64,000 bases of DNA from Stenotrophomonas sp. ASS1 (GTDB lineage: Bacteria > Pseudomonadota > Gammaproteobacteria > Xanthomonadales > Xanthomonadaceae). The DNA is taken from the NCBI RefSeq assembly GCF_004346925.1, contig NZ_CP031167.1:1818001-1882000 (forward strand). Reading direction: 5' to 3'. The stretch's first letter is position 1. The number at the start of each line of letters is the position of its first letter. The translations under genes were made by a program, and so were the position numbers. Shown one piece after another: positions 45,249-53,986 of the stretch. A model generated the notes under the pieces. That model searched no databases, was not told where the DNA came from, and saw only the letters and a program-made list of their open reading frames with translations.

Positions 45249-46121
45249 GTGATTGATGACCAGACTGTGAGCGCTCTCGAGACTGCGGCCGGCTGCGGCA
45301 GCCGCCTGCGCCAGGCCCGCGAGGCGGCCGGACTGACCCTCGAAGATGTCGGCTCGCGCCTGCGCATGCCGGTCCAGGTGGTCAAGTCGCTGGAAGAGGA
45401 ACAATGGCAGAAGCTGGGCGCGCCGGTGTTCGTGCGCGGCCAGCTGCGCAGCTACGCGCGCCTGCTGGACGTGGATGTGAGCCAGCTGCTGGAGCAGGCC
45501 CAGGTCGGCCCGGTGGTTCCGCCCACCCTGGTCAGCCATACCCACACCCCGCGTGCGCGCCGCATTGCCGAGAATCTCGGCCGTCGCGTGCTGTATGTCG
45601 GTATCACCGCGGTTCTGGCGGTGCCGGTGTGGTTCGCCACCCGTGGTCATTTTGATGGCAGTGCGACGCCGTCGCCGAACACCGCTTCGCTGGACGCGAT
45701 CCCGGCCGCTGTGCCGGTGACCCCGTCTGCCGCCGGCGTCGAGCCGGCCGCCGTGGCTGACGTGGCGAGCGCCCCGGCCAGCAAGCCGGCCGCCACCCCG
45801 TACGTAGCCTCGCTGGCCCCGGTGCCGCGTTCAGCCCCGGCACCAGCGGCTGCCGCCAACACGCTGGACATGCAGTTCAGCGGCGACAGCTGGGTCGATA
45901 TCGGCGGCCCGGACGGCGCTACCGTCGAGAAGGCGCTGATCAAATCCGGCGAGAGCCGCAGCTTCACGCCGGGCCAGGTGACCCGGGTGACCCTGGGCAA
46001 CGCCTCGGCGGTCCAGGTTCAGCAGAACGGCGCTATCGTCGATCTGACCCCCTACCAGCGAGCCAACGTGGCACGCTTTCAGGTATCCTCTGAAGGCTCC
46101 GTAGTCCCGGTTTCGCACTGA
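45249..46121 (+). CDS. rodZ: RodZ-like helix-turn-helix membrane protein
   Basis: 290 residues from a GTG. A cytoplasmic HTH (about 18-90: LRQAREAAGLTLEDVGSRLR, then RSYARLLDVD) precedes one membrane helix (about 115-133: VLYVGITAVLAVPVWFA), an Ala/Pro-rich periplasmic linker (about 135-205) and a C-terminal DUF4115 beta domain (MQFSGDSWVDIGGPDG...). This is the RodZ layout: it links MreB to the elongasome and maintains rod shape. ispG and hisS, which follow rodZ in pseudomonads, are absent here. Confidence 0.92.
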   Translation: MIDDQTVSALETAAGCGSRLRQAREAAGLTLEDVGSRLRMPVQVVKSLEEEQWQKLGAPVFVRGQLRSYARLLDVDVSQLLEQAQVGPVVPPTLVSHTHTPRARRIAENLGRRVLYVGITAVLAVPVWFATRGHFDGSATPSPNTASLDAIPAAVPVTPSAAGVEPAAVADVASAPASKPAATPYVASLAPVPRSAPAPAAAANTLDMQFSGDSWVDIGGPDGATVEKALIKSGESRSFTPGQVTRVTLGNASAVQVQQNGAIVDLTPYQRANVARFQVSSEGSVVPVSH

Positions 46122-46186
46122 GGCGCGGTTTCACCACCTTCGATTAATCCCAATGGTCCCTCCCGATGGGCGGGGCGAGAGTACGC

Positions 46187-46825
46187 ATGGCGATCGACGA
46201 TCTGCTCGACGAGCACGAACAAAGTGAACGCGTCCGCAGCTGGCTGCGGAAGAATGGCGCCAGCATCCTCGGTGGCGTAGTGATCGCCATCGGTGCCATT
46301 GCCGGTTGGCAGTGGTACCAGAAGGATCAGGGCGGCAAGCTGGCCTCGGCCAATGTCGAGTACCAGAAGGCGCTCGTTGGCCTGCAGCAGAACAAGCTCG
46401 ACGACGCCTCCAAGGCGGTCAAGGCGCTCGAAGCCGGCCCGTCCAGCATCTACGGCGACCTCGCGGCGCTGCAGCTGGCCAAGGCCCAGGTCGACGCCGG
46501 CAAGAACGAAGAAGCCCTGGCCACCCTGCGCGGCGTGAAGGTCGAAGGTGACCTGCAGCGCGTGGTCGACCAGCGTGTGGCCCGCCTGCTGGTGGCCACC
46601 GGCAAGAGTGACGAGGCGATCAAGCTGCTGGGCAGCGCCACCGACAGCAGCAGCCTGGAAATCCATGGCGACGCGCTGATGGCGCAGGGCAAGCGTGACG
46701 ACGCCCGTGCACAGTACGAGAAAGCGCTGAAGTCGCTGGACGTGGCAGCGCCGCAGCGGCGCCTGCTGGAAACCAAGGTTATGGACGCCGGCGGCACCGT
46801 TGCCGCCCCTGCGGAGTCGGTTTGA
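46187..46825 (+). CDS. YfgM family membrane TPR protein
   Basis: 212 residues from the ATG at 46187 (MAIDDLLDEHEQSERVRSWL). The cytoplasmic N-terminus, one membrane helix (about 29-46: GASILGGVVIAIGAIAGWQW) and a periplasmic TPR-like domain (YGDLAALQLAKAQVDAGKNEEAL) match YfgM, a SecYEG-associated ancillary protein that works with the chaperone PpiD. Its stop overlaps the bamB ATG by one base. Confidence 0.92.
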   Translation: MAIDDLLDEHEQSERVRSWLRKNGASILGGVVIAIGAIAGWQWYQKDQGGKLASANVEYQKALVGLQQNKLDDASKAVKALEAGPSSIYGDLAALQLAKAQVDAGKNEEALATLRGVKVEGDLQRVVDQRVARLLVATGKSDEAIKLLGSATDSSSLEIHGDALMAQGKRDDARAQYEKALKSLDVAAPQRRLLETKVMDAGGTVAAPAESV

Positions 46826-48033
46826 TGAGTCAGAAGGTCATGATCACCCGCGTCGCCACCGTGCTCCTGATGGGCATGGCCCTGACCGGCTGCAGCACCG
46901 TGAAGGGCTGGTTCGCCGGCAAGGACGCGGCCGCGAAGAAGGCACAGGAACCGGCTGAGCTGGTCAAGTTCGAGCCGACCGTGAAGGTCAACAAGGCCTG
47001 GTCGGTCAACCTCGGCAAGGGCGAGCGCCGCATCGGCGTGCGCCAGGGCCCGGCCGTGGCCAACGGCCACGTGTTCGCTGCGGCACTCACCGGTGGCGTG
47101 CACGCCATCGACCTGCAGACCGGCAAGAAGGTCTGGACCTGGGAGCCGAAGAAGGAAAAGAAGAAGGCCAAGCTGCGCCTGTCCGGCGGCCCGGGGGTCG
47201 GTGAGAACCTGGTCGTGATCGGCACGCTCGATGGCCAGGTCATCGCCCTGGACATCAACGACGGCAGCGAGAAGTGGCGCGCCCGTGTTCCGGGTGAAGT
47301 CATCGCCGCGCCGGCCATCGCCCAGGGCGCGGTCTACGTGCGCAGCAATGACGGCCGCATCACCGCGTTCGATGCCGGCAACGGCACCCAGAAGTGGTTC
47401 AACCCGAGCGAGCTGCCGGCGCTGACCGTGCGTGGCAACGCGCCGGTGGTGACCGGCCCGGGCGTGCTGTTCATCGGCAAGGACGAGGGCGCGGTTGCCG
47501 CCCTGGCCCAGCAGGATGGCCGCACCCTGTGGGAACAGAATGTGGGCAACGGTGAAGGCCGTACCGAGCTGGAGCGCATGGCCGATGTCGACGGTGCGCC
47601 GGTGCTGGATGGCAACACCCTGTTCGTGAGCAGCTTCAAGAACCAGACGATGGCCATTGAAGGCCCGACCGGTCGCCCGCTGTGGGCGCGCGACCATGGC
47701 GGTGCCGGTGGCGTGGCGGTCTCGTCTGGCAATGTGTTCGTCACCGACAACAAGGGCGGCGTGTTCGGCCTGGACAAGGCCAGCGGCGCGGCGATGTGGT
47801 CGCAGACCGCACTGGCCCGTCGCTCGCTGACCGGCCCGGCACTGCACGGCGACTACGTCGTGGTCGGCGACTACAAGGGATACGTGCACTGGCTGCAGAC
47901 CTCCGATGGTGCGATGGCGGCACGGGCAAAGAGCGGCGGTGACGCCCTGCTGGCCCAGCCAATCGTCGTAGACGGGGTGCTGCTGGTGCAGAACGTTGAT
48001 GGCAAGCTGACCGCCTTCCGGTTGGCAAATTAA
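46825..48033 (+). CDS. bamB: Outer membrane assembly lipoprotein BamB
   Basis: 402 residues starting at the ATG (46825) immediately overlapping the yfgM stop. The signal sequence ends [11 protein letters not shown] (lipobox). The body is an eight-bladed PQQ-type beta-propeller with recurring blocks such as [24 protein letters not shown] and [20 protein letters not shown]. BamB is the BamA-binding accessory lipoprotein of the beta-barrel assembly machine. der follows after 17 bases. Confidence 0.95.
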   Translation: MSQKVMITRVATVLLMGMALTGCSTVKGWFAGKDAAAKKAQEPAELVKFEPTVKVNKAWSVNLGKGERRIGVRQGPAVANGHVFAAALTGGVHAIDLQTGKKVWTWEPKKEKKKAKLRLSGGPGVGENLVVIGTLDGQVIALDINDGSEKWRARVPGEVIAAPAIAQGAVYVRSNDGRITAFDAGNGTQKWFNPSELPALTVRGNAPVVTGPGVLFIGKDEGAVAALAQQDGRTLWEQNVGNGEGRTELERMADVDGAPVLDGNTLFVSSFKNQTMAIEGPTGRPLWARDHGGAGGVAVSSGNVFVTDNKGGVFGLDKASGAAMWSQTALARRSLTGPALHGDYVVVGDYKGYVHWLQTSDGAMAARAKSGGDALLAQPIVVDGVLLVQNVDGKLTAFRLAN

Positions 48034-48050
48034 AAATTGGAGTAATCGCG

Positions 48051-49448
48051 ATGCTGCCTTTGGTCGCCCTGGTTGGACGGCCGAATGTCGGCAAGTCGAC
48101 TATTTTCAATGCGCTTACGCGCACCCGTGACGCGCTGGTCCATGACCAGCCCGGCGTCACCCGCGACCGCAACTACGGTGTCTGCCGTCTGGACGAGGAC
48201 AATCATTTCCTCGTCGTCGACACCGGCGGTATCGCGGAAGAGGAAGAGGGTCTGGCAGGGGCTACCACCCGCCAGGCCCGTGCCGCTGCGGCGGAAGCCG
48301 ACCTGATCCTGTTCGTGGTCGATGCCCGTGAGGGTACCTCGGCGATGGACGACGAGATCCTGGCCTGGCTGCGCAAGCTGTCGCGCCCGACGCTGCTGCT
48401 GATCAACAAGATTGACGGCACCGACGAGGACACCGTGCGTTCGGAGTTCGCCCGCTACGGCTTCGGCGAGATGCTGACCGTGTCGGCCGCGCATCGCCAG
48501 GGTCTGGACGACCTGCTGGACGAAGTGGTCCAGCGCCTGCCGGAAGAAGGCAGCGGCGAAGAGCTGGACAACGATCCGAACCGCATCCGCATCGCCTTCG
48601 TCGGCCGCCCGAACGTGGGCAAGTCCACCCTGGTCAATCGCATCCTCGGCGAGGAGCGCATGATCGCCTCCGACGTGCCGGGCACCACCCGCGACTCGAT
48701 CGCCGTGGACCTGGAGCGTGACGGCCGCGAATACCGCCTGATCGATACCGCCGGCCTGCGCCGTCGTTCGCGCGTGGACGAGGTCGTCGAGAAGTTCTCG
48801 GTGGTCAAGACCATGCAGTCGATCGAGCAGTGCCAGGTGGCCGTGCTGATGCTCGACGCCACCGAAGGCGTGACTGACCAGGACGCCACCGTGCTCGGTG
48901 CCGTGCTCGACGCCGGCCGCGCGCTGGTGATCGCCATCAACAAGTGGGATGGTCTGACCGAGTATCAGCGCGAGCAGGCTGAAACCATGCTGTCGCTGAA
49001 GCTGGGCTTCGTGCCGTGGGCCGAGTCGGTGCGCATCTCGGCCAAGCATGGCTCGGGCCTGCGTGAGCTGTTCCGCGCGGTGCACCGCGCGCACGAATCG
49101 GCGAACAAGACCTTCACCACCAGCGAAGTGAACAAGGCGCTGGAAGTGGCGTACGAGACCAACCCGCCGCCGACCATCCGCGGCCATGTCTCCAAGCTGC
49201 GTTACGTGCACCCGGCCGGTGCAAACCCGCCGACCTTCATCGTGCACGGCACGCGCCTGAAGGAGCTGCAGGAATCGTACAAGCGCTACCTGGAGAACTT
49301 CTTCCGCAAGCGCTTCAAGCTGATCGGCACGCCGGTGAGCTTCATCTTCCGCGAGGGCACCAACCCGTACGAGGGCAAGAAGAACGTCCTCACCGAGCGG
49401 CAGGTCAAGGCCAAGCGGCGCTTGATGAAGCACGTCAAGGGCAAGTGA
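48051..49448 (+). CDS. der: GTPase Der (EngA)
   Basis: 465 residues. Two tandem G domains each carry GRPNVGKST (about residues 8 and 186), with DTGGI/DTAGL switch II and NKID/NKWD specificity motifs, followed by a KH-like C-terminal domain (about 360-465) with [14 protein letters not shown]. Der is essential for 50S subunit assembly. It is the last gene of the ndk-to-der run, and a strong terminator follows. Confidence 0.97.
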   Translation: MLPLVALVGRPNVGKSTIFNALTRTRDALVHDQPGVTRDRNYGVCRLDEDNHFLVVDTGGIAEEEEGLAGATTRQARAAAAEADLILFVVDAREGTSAMDDEILAWLRKLSRPTLLLINKIDGTDEDTVRSEFARYGFGEMLTVSAAHRQGLDDLLDEVVQRLPEEGSGEELDNDPNRIRIAFVGRPNVGKSTLVNRILGEERMIASDVPGTTRDSIAVDLERDGREYRLIDTAGLRRRSRVDEVVEKFSVVKTMQSIEQCQVAVLMLDATEGVTDQDATVLGAVLDAGRALVIAINKWDGLTEYQREQAETMLSLKLGFVPWAESVRISAKHGSGLRELFRAVHRAHESANKTFTTSEVNKALEVAYETNPPPTIRGHVSKLRYVHPAGANPPTFIVHGTRLKELQESYKRYLENFFRKRFKLIGTPVSFIFREGTNPYEGKKNVLTERQVKAKRRLMKHVKGK

Positions 49449-49454
49449 TGCAGA

Positions 49455-49486
49455 GAAAGGCGGCCGCAGGGCCGCCTTTCTTGTTT
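49455..49486 (+). terminator. Rho-independent terminator of the ndk-der operon
   Basis: GAAAGGCGGCC-GCAG-GGCCGCCTTTC, a perfect 11-bp stem, followed by TTGTTT, 6 bases after the der stop. Confidence 0.92.
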
Positions 49487-49489
49487 GTG

Positions 49490-49566
49490 GTAGTGCCGGC
49501 CGCTGGCCGGCAACCCGATGATGCCTGGCGTGTTCACGAGGTTGCCGGCCAGCGGCCGGCACTACC
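49490..49566. repeat. Head-to-head SMAG pair after der
   Basis: GTAGTGCCGGCC-GCT-GGCCGGCAACC (49490-49515) and its inverted copy (49540-49566), 24 bases apart, nearly identical in sequence and spacing to the aguA-aguB pair at 27391-27467. Confidence 0.88.
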
Positions 49567-49586
49567 CCCACGTCTACAGATCTCGA

Positions 49587-50369
49587 TCAGGGCGGACTGC
49601 TGCGACGAGCGCGGCAATGCGGCAATGCGCATGGGATGCCTCGGCCGCGCCGCGATGTTGAAGCCGGTTGCACCTGGCTTGTGGCGGGGATCGATTCCGG
49701 CAGCTGCACCTGCCCGGTGATGCTTGCCCATACCAGGGTCGTACCCAGTGCACCTGCCAGGTACGCCACCGACACCGCCCCGATCAGCAGGCCCGCGGCA
49801 TGCTCCAGCCATGGAAGCAATCGGCAACACCCCTGTGCCCTGCGCGGATGGCTGCCGAGCCACGCCATCAGCAGGCCGAGCGACAGCGCGACGCCACTCA
49901 GGCAGGCCACGTAAGCGGCCTGGGTGCCCGTGTCGGCAACGAGGCCTGTAACCAGGGCTGCAATCGCGAACTGCAGCATCCAGTTGCTGCTGCTGGCGAG
50001 CGCCAGCAGGCATCCTGCTTCGGCGTGCGGCCAACGGGAGCGGGCGCGCAGGCCCGAGGGCATCTGCAGGGAAAGCGGAGAGAACGGGGTCAAGCCGGCG
50101 TCGCGCAGGCACATGCCCGCCAGGCGCAGCAGCAGGAGGCAGCCCGCGCACTGCATCGCCAGCGTCCACAGGCCGCGGTTTCCCAGCATGCCCGCTGCAA
50201 CGAAAGCCGTCGCACAGATGACGCCCGTACCGAAGGCGATACCGAACGACGCGGCCATGGCGGCGTGCCCGCCCGCGCCCATCGCGGTGCGCAGGATCTT
50301 CGCGTGATGCGAAGCAGGCAGGAGCATGGCGAAGCCGTACAGCACCGCGACGATGAAGAACTGCTGCAC
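49587..50369 (-). CDS. Divergent LysE/RhtB-type translocator lacking the PGPD motif
   Basis: 260 residues with about six membrane helices. The layout and spacing match LysE/RhtB exporters, but the N-terminal PGPD signature is replaced: FAMLLPASHHAKILRTAMG instead of LSPGPDFFLVART as in the next gene. It is about 50 residues longer than typical (200-210); the final part (QVQPASTSRRGRGIPCALPH) is low-complexity and probably added by loss of the original stop. It is leftward, 94 bases downstream of the intact LysE-type gene. Export function is doubtful; it may be a decaying paralogue. Confidence 0.65.
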   Translation of the reverse strand: MQQFFIVAVLYGFAMLLPASHHAKILRTAMGAGGHAAMAASFGIAFGTGVICATAFVAAGMLGNRGLWTLAMQCAGCLLLLRLAGMCLRDAGLTPFSPLSLQMPSGLRARSRWPHAEAGCLLALASSSNWMLQFAIAALVTGLVADTGTQAAYVACLSGVALSLGLLMAWLGSHPRRAQGCCRLLPWLEHAAGLLIGAVSVAYLAGALGTTLVWASITGQVQLPESIPATSQVQPASTSRRGRGIPCALPHCRARRSSPP

Positions 50370-50463
50370 GTAAACCTGCCACTGACCTACAGAAAGTGCA
50401 GAGTGTGGGCGGGTGTGAACGCGCGGTATTGAACGCCATTGCGACAGGCGCGAATCGCCGGCA

Positions 50464-51093
50464 TCAGCCGGCCCGCAGCGACACGACGATCCATAGCGCC
50501 AGTGCGATCATCAGTAGCCCTGCGGCCCGCTCCAGCCAGGGCAGGGCGCGTGCGAACCGACGCAGCACCCACGGGTGGCCGACCAGCGCGGCGACCAGCA
50601 GATCCCAAAGCAGGACGATGCCGAACATCCACGCGCCATAGAAGAACTTCGTTGCGGCGTTGGCCTGGGGGCCATTGAGCATTGCCGCCAACGTTGCGTA
50701 GAACAGCGCATTCTTCGGGTTCAGCAGCGCAGACAGGGCGCCCAGCCCTGCCGCCTTCCACCACCCGTGCGTATCGCCTGCGCGCGATTCCGCGGCAGGT
50801 GCCTGCAGCGTCGTCGAGCCCGCATGGCGCAGGAACAGCGTGCCGAGGTACAGCAGGAAGCCGCAGCCCGCCAACTGCACCGCAATGAACCCTGCGCTGC
50901 CTGCGCGCAGCATGGCAATTCCGGTGAAAGCGGCCACGATGAAGACGCCGTTGCCAACGGCGATGCCTGCGCAGGCGCCACTGGCGGTGCGCCAGCCAGA
51001 GGTGATCGCGGTGCGTGCAACGAGGAAGAAATCGGGACCGGGTGAGAGCAGGGCGAAAAAATGAACGGTGGCGATGATCAGGAACTGTTCCAT
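50464..51093 (-). CDS. LysE/RhtB family amino-acid exporter
   Basis: 209 residues, six membrane helices. The hallmark LLSPGPDFFLVARTAITSG is at residues 16-34, and GALSALLNPKNALFYATL is the conserved mid-chain motif (NPK). The family exports amino acids such as homoserine, threonine or lysine across the inner membrane. The AraC-type gene 74 bases upstream on the same strand is a likely regulator. The substrate is not predictable. Confidence 0.9.
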   Translation of the reverse strand: MEQFLIIATVHFFALLSPGPDFFLVARTAITSGWRTASGACAGIAVGNGVFIVAAFTGIAMLRAGSAGFIAVQLAGCGFLLYLGTLFLRHAGSTTLQAPAAESRAGDTHGWWKAAGLGALSALLNPKNALFYATLAAMLNGPQANAATKFFYGAWMFGIVLLWDLLVAALVGHPWVLRRFARALPWLERAAGLLMIALALWIVVSLRAG

Positions 51094-51167
51094 CGGGTCC
51101 GGCGGCGGCTGGCTGGGGCGCCAGTCTGGGGATGTGCCGCGCGGTGGTATTGAACGTTATTGCAGGC

Positions 51168-51983
51168 TCAGCGCCGGTACTGGCCTGGGGTCGCACCGGC
51201 GTGGGCCTTGAAGACCCGCTGGAAATGACTCTGGTCGGCAAAGCCCAGTGCATGCGCGACCACGGCCAGTGCCTGGCCTTCGCACAACCGTCGGCGAGCC
51301 TCCTGGATGCGCTGGTCGATCTGCCAGGCGTGTGGCGTCAGGCCCGTGGCACGTCGGAAGGCGCGGATCAGCTGGTAGCGGCTCATGCCTGCCAGCGATG
51401 CGAGTTCCTGCAGGGCCGGGGTGTGTTCAAGCCGCTGGCGCAGAACGTCCATCACCGGTTGCACCCGCTGCTGTAGTGCGGCGTCTTCAGGCGGGCCGGC
51501 GACGGCTACACCATCGTGTTCATCAAGATCGCCGACGAACGCGATCAGGGCTGCTTCCTTGACGCTGACCGCATCGTCGGAGAACAGCGTCTCGTTGAGC
51601 TGGCAGTACTGCTGGTAGCGCAGGCGATGGCTGGAAATCCGGATGGGTTCCTGCTGCCAGTCGGGTCCGGGCAGGCCGTCATACTCGGCGCGGACTTCGG
51701 CCATCCAGCGCGCATCCAGGTGCAACATCTGGTAGCTCCAGACCTGGCCGGGCAGGGGGTTGCAGGCATGCACGCGGCCTGCGGGTACGCCGACCAGATT
51801 GCCGGGTTGCAGCAGGCGCGGTCCTTCCGCCGCGCCGGTGAACACACTGCTGCCGGCGTCCACGGCGCCGATCGAGAAAGTGTCATGGCTGTGCGGGCGA
51901 TGGCAGGCGCGGCTGCCGCACGCCCGTCGGCTTTCGACGAAGGGCATGCGCGGGTCACGCCAGAATTCGGTGGCAGAGCGCAT
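51168..51983 (-). CDS. AraC family transcriptional regulator
   Basis: 271 residues from the ATG at 51983; the frame is open further upstream and an ATG at 52019 is an alternative. The N-terminal cupin-like effector domain (about 1-150: CHRPHSHDTFSIGAVDAGSS, LLQPGNLVGVPAG) precedes two HTH motifs (about 170-271: PALQELASLAGMSRYQLIRA and AVVAHALGFADQSHFQRVFK). It resembles regulators that control the adjacent LysE-type exporter. It is divergent from the rhodanese-MoeB gene across 89 bases. Confidence 0.9.
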   Translation of the reverse strand: MRSATEFWRDPRMPFVESRRACGSRACHRPHSHDTFSIGAVDAGSSVFTGAAEGPRLLQPGNLVGVPAGRVHACNPLPGQVWSYQMLHLDARWMAEVRAEYDGLPGPDWQQEPIRISSHRLRYQQYCQLNETLFSDDAVSVKEAALIAFVGDLDEHDGVAVAGPPEDAALQQRVQPVMDVLRQRLEHTPALQELASLAGMSRYQLIRAFRRATGLTPHAWQIDQRIQEARRRLCEGQALAVVAHALGFADQSHFQRVFKAHAGATPGQYRR

Positions 51984-52072
51984 GCAGCGGTTCCGGGATG
52001 CAGGGAGCAACGCCCGCATGGTGCCATGTTCGGGGCAAGGCGCGTCGAGGGTGTCTGCGCGATAATGCGGCC

Positions 52073-53209
52073 ATGAGCATCCAAGAGCTTTCCCCCGCGC
52101 AGGCACGCGAGCGCCTGGCCCATGGCGCCGTGCTGATCGATGTGCGCGAGGCGCATGAACGGGCCGGGGGCATGGCCGAGGGCGCGCGCGGCGTGGCCAA
52201 GGGGGAGCTGCAGGCCGACCCGGCCACGCATCTGCCAAAGCACGACCAGGAGATCCTGCTGATCTGCCAGAGCGGCAAGCGCTCGGCCGATGCCGCGCAG
52301 TTCCTGGTGAAGGCTGGATATACCAATGTGGCTTCCGTGAGCGGCGGCACCGTGGCCTGGCGCGAGCAGTCGCTGCCGCTGGTGCAGCCGCTGGCCAGCG
52401 CCGCCGACCGCGACTTCTACGACCGCTATTCGCGCCACCTGCTGCTGCCGCAGGTGGGCGAGGCTGGCCAGCGTACGCTGCAGCAGTCGCGCGTGCTGGT
52501 GCTGGGGGCGGGTGGCCTGGGCGCGCCGGCCGGCTTCTATCTGGCTGCGGCCGGGGTAGGGCATCTGCGCTTTGCCGACCATGACCGCGTGGAGCGCAGC
52601 AACCTGCATCGGCAGATCGTGCATACCGAAGCCAGCGTCGGCCAGCTCAAGGTCGATTCCGCGCGCGAGCGATTGCTGGCGCTTAACCCGTCGATCGAGG
52701 TCGAGGCGGTGCCGGAGCGGGTCACATCCGAGAATGTGGATGCGCTGCTGGAGGGCGTGGATGTGGTGCTGGACGGCTCGGACAACTTCCCGCTGCGCTA
52801 CCTGCTCAACGACGCCTGCATCAAGCACGCCAAGCCACTGGTGTATGCCGCCATCGAGCGCTTTGACGGCCAGGTAAGCGTGTTTGACGCTGGCCGCCAG
52901 CGTGGCGTGGCGCCGTGCTACCGCTGCCTGTTCCCGGAGCCGCCGCCGCCGGAGTTCGCGCCGAACTGTTCCGAGGCTGGGGTGCTGGGTGTGCTGCCTG
53001 GCCTGGCCGGGGTGCTGCAGGCCACCGAGGTGCTGAAGCTGCTGCTGGGCATCGGCGAGCCGCTGGTCGGCCGCCTGCTGCGCTTCGATGCGCTGGGCAT
53101 GCGCTTCCGCGATACCGGCATCCGGTCGGACCCGCATTGCCCGGTGTGCGCGCTGGGCGTGCCGTTCCCGGGGTATATCGATTACGCCGCGTTTTGCCGG
53201 GGCGGGTGA
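52073..53209 (+). CDS. Rhodanese-MoeB/ThiF fusion (E1-like adenylyltransferase)
   Basis: 378 residues from the ATG at 52073. An N-terminal rhodanese domain (about 1-100, active Cys in LLICQSGKRSADAA) is joined to a MoeB/ThiF E1 domain (about 110-378): VLVLGAGGLGAPAGFYL, HDRVERSNLHRQI, LDGSDNFPLRYL, Zn-binding CYRC and CPVC, and NCSEAGVLGVLPGLAGVLQA. Such proteins adenylate the C-terminus of a ubiquitin-like sulfur carrier (MoaD or ThiS) and pass sulfur to it. Most fusions have the rhodanese at the C-terminus, so the order here is reversed. The final about 92 bases, including the CPVC motif and stop, recur twice downstream. Confidence 0.93.
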   Translation: MSIQELSPAQARERLAHGAVLIDVREAHERAGGMAEGARGVAKGELQADPATHLPKHDQEILLICQSGKRSADAAQFLVKAGYTNVASVSGGTVAWREQSLPLVQPLASAADRDFYDRYSRHLLLPQVGEAGQRTLQQSRVLVLGAGGLGAPAGFYLAAAGVGHLRFADHDRVERSNLHRQIVHTEASVGQLKVDSARERLLALNPSIEVEAVPERVTSENVDALLEGVDVVLDGSDNFPLRYLLNDACIKHAKPLVYAAIERFDGQVSVFDAGRQRGVAPCYRCLFPEPPPPEFAPNCSEAGVLGVLPGLAGVLQATEVLKLLLGIGEPLVGRLLRFDALGMRFRDTGIRSDPHCPVCALGVPFPGYIDYAAFCRGG

Positions 53210-53870
53210 GTTCGGCTGGGGAATGCCTTGGTAGATGCCGACCTTGGTCGGCGCTCTCGTGCCAACCAAGGTTGGCACCTACCGAAGCGGGTGCATGGTT
53301 GGCGCCTACCGAAGCGGGCGCATGGTTGTCAGCTACCGAAGCGGCGCATGGTTTCAGGATCCCGCATCCGGCCGGACCCGCATTGCCCGGTGTGCGCGCC
53401 GGGCGTGCCGTTCCCGGGGTATATCGATTACGCCGCGTTTTGCCGGGGCGGGTGAGGCTGGCTGGGGAGTGGATTGGTAGATGCCGACCTTGGTCGGCGC
53501 TCTTGTGCCAACCAAGGTTGGCACCTACCGAAGCGGGTGCATGGTTGGCGCCCGCCGATGCGCATGCATGGTTGGCACCCATCGGCGCGCATGCATGGTT
53601 TCGGAATCCGGAATCCGGCATCCGGCCGGACTCGCACTGCCCGGTGTGCGCGCCGGGCTTGCCGTTCCCGGGGCATATCGATTACGCCGCGTTCTGCCGG
53701 GGTGGGTGAGGCTGGCCGGGGAATGCCTTGGTAGATGCCGACCTTGGTCGGCGCTCTTGTGCCAACCAAGGTTGGCACCTACCGAAGCGGGTGCATGGTT
53801 GGCGCCCGCCGATGCGCATGCATGGTTGGCACCCATCGGCACGCATGCATGGTTTCGGGATGATGCCGGG
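53118..53870 (+). repeat. Three tandem copies of the moeB 3' end with SMAG elements
   Basis: Units begin with GCATCCGG at 53118, 53364 and 53618 (246 and 254 bases). Each contains the last coding stretch of the MoeB fusion (the CPVC region through the GGTGAG stop), a GTAGATGCCGACC/GGTCGGC palindrome, a reverse GCCAACC/GGTTGGC palindrome ending in CTACC, and mini-repeats ending in GCATGGTT. Only the first copy is in frame with the gene; the other two are untranslated debris with a few substitutions. They fill the gap up to the antiporter gene. Confidence 0.9.
53231..53283. repeat. SMAG dimer (first of three) in the moeB tandem array
   Basis: GTAGATGCCGACC-TT-GGTCGGCGC (53231-53255) faces GTGCCAACC-AA-GGTTGGCACCTACC (53259-53283). 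The same dimer recurs at about 53477-53528 and 53731-53781 in the next two units. Confidence 0.85.
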
Positions 53871-53986
53871 GGTCACTCCTGGCATCGTTCCACCTCCAAG
53901 ACAATCCGGCGCAACATGCGTGCTATTGCCGTCATCGGCATTGCTCTATTGTTGAACCCGATTCTGGATCTTGGGGAACACACCGC

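Noticed and set aside
53210..53986. Several short plus- and minus-strand frames in the moeB tandem array
   Set aside because: They are frame-shifted copies of the gene end and repeat sequence, with no ribosome-binding site or conserved start.
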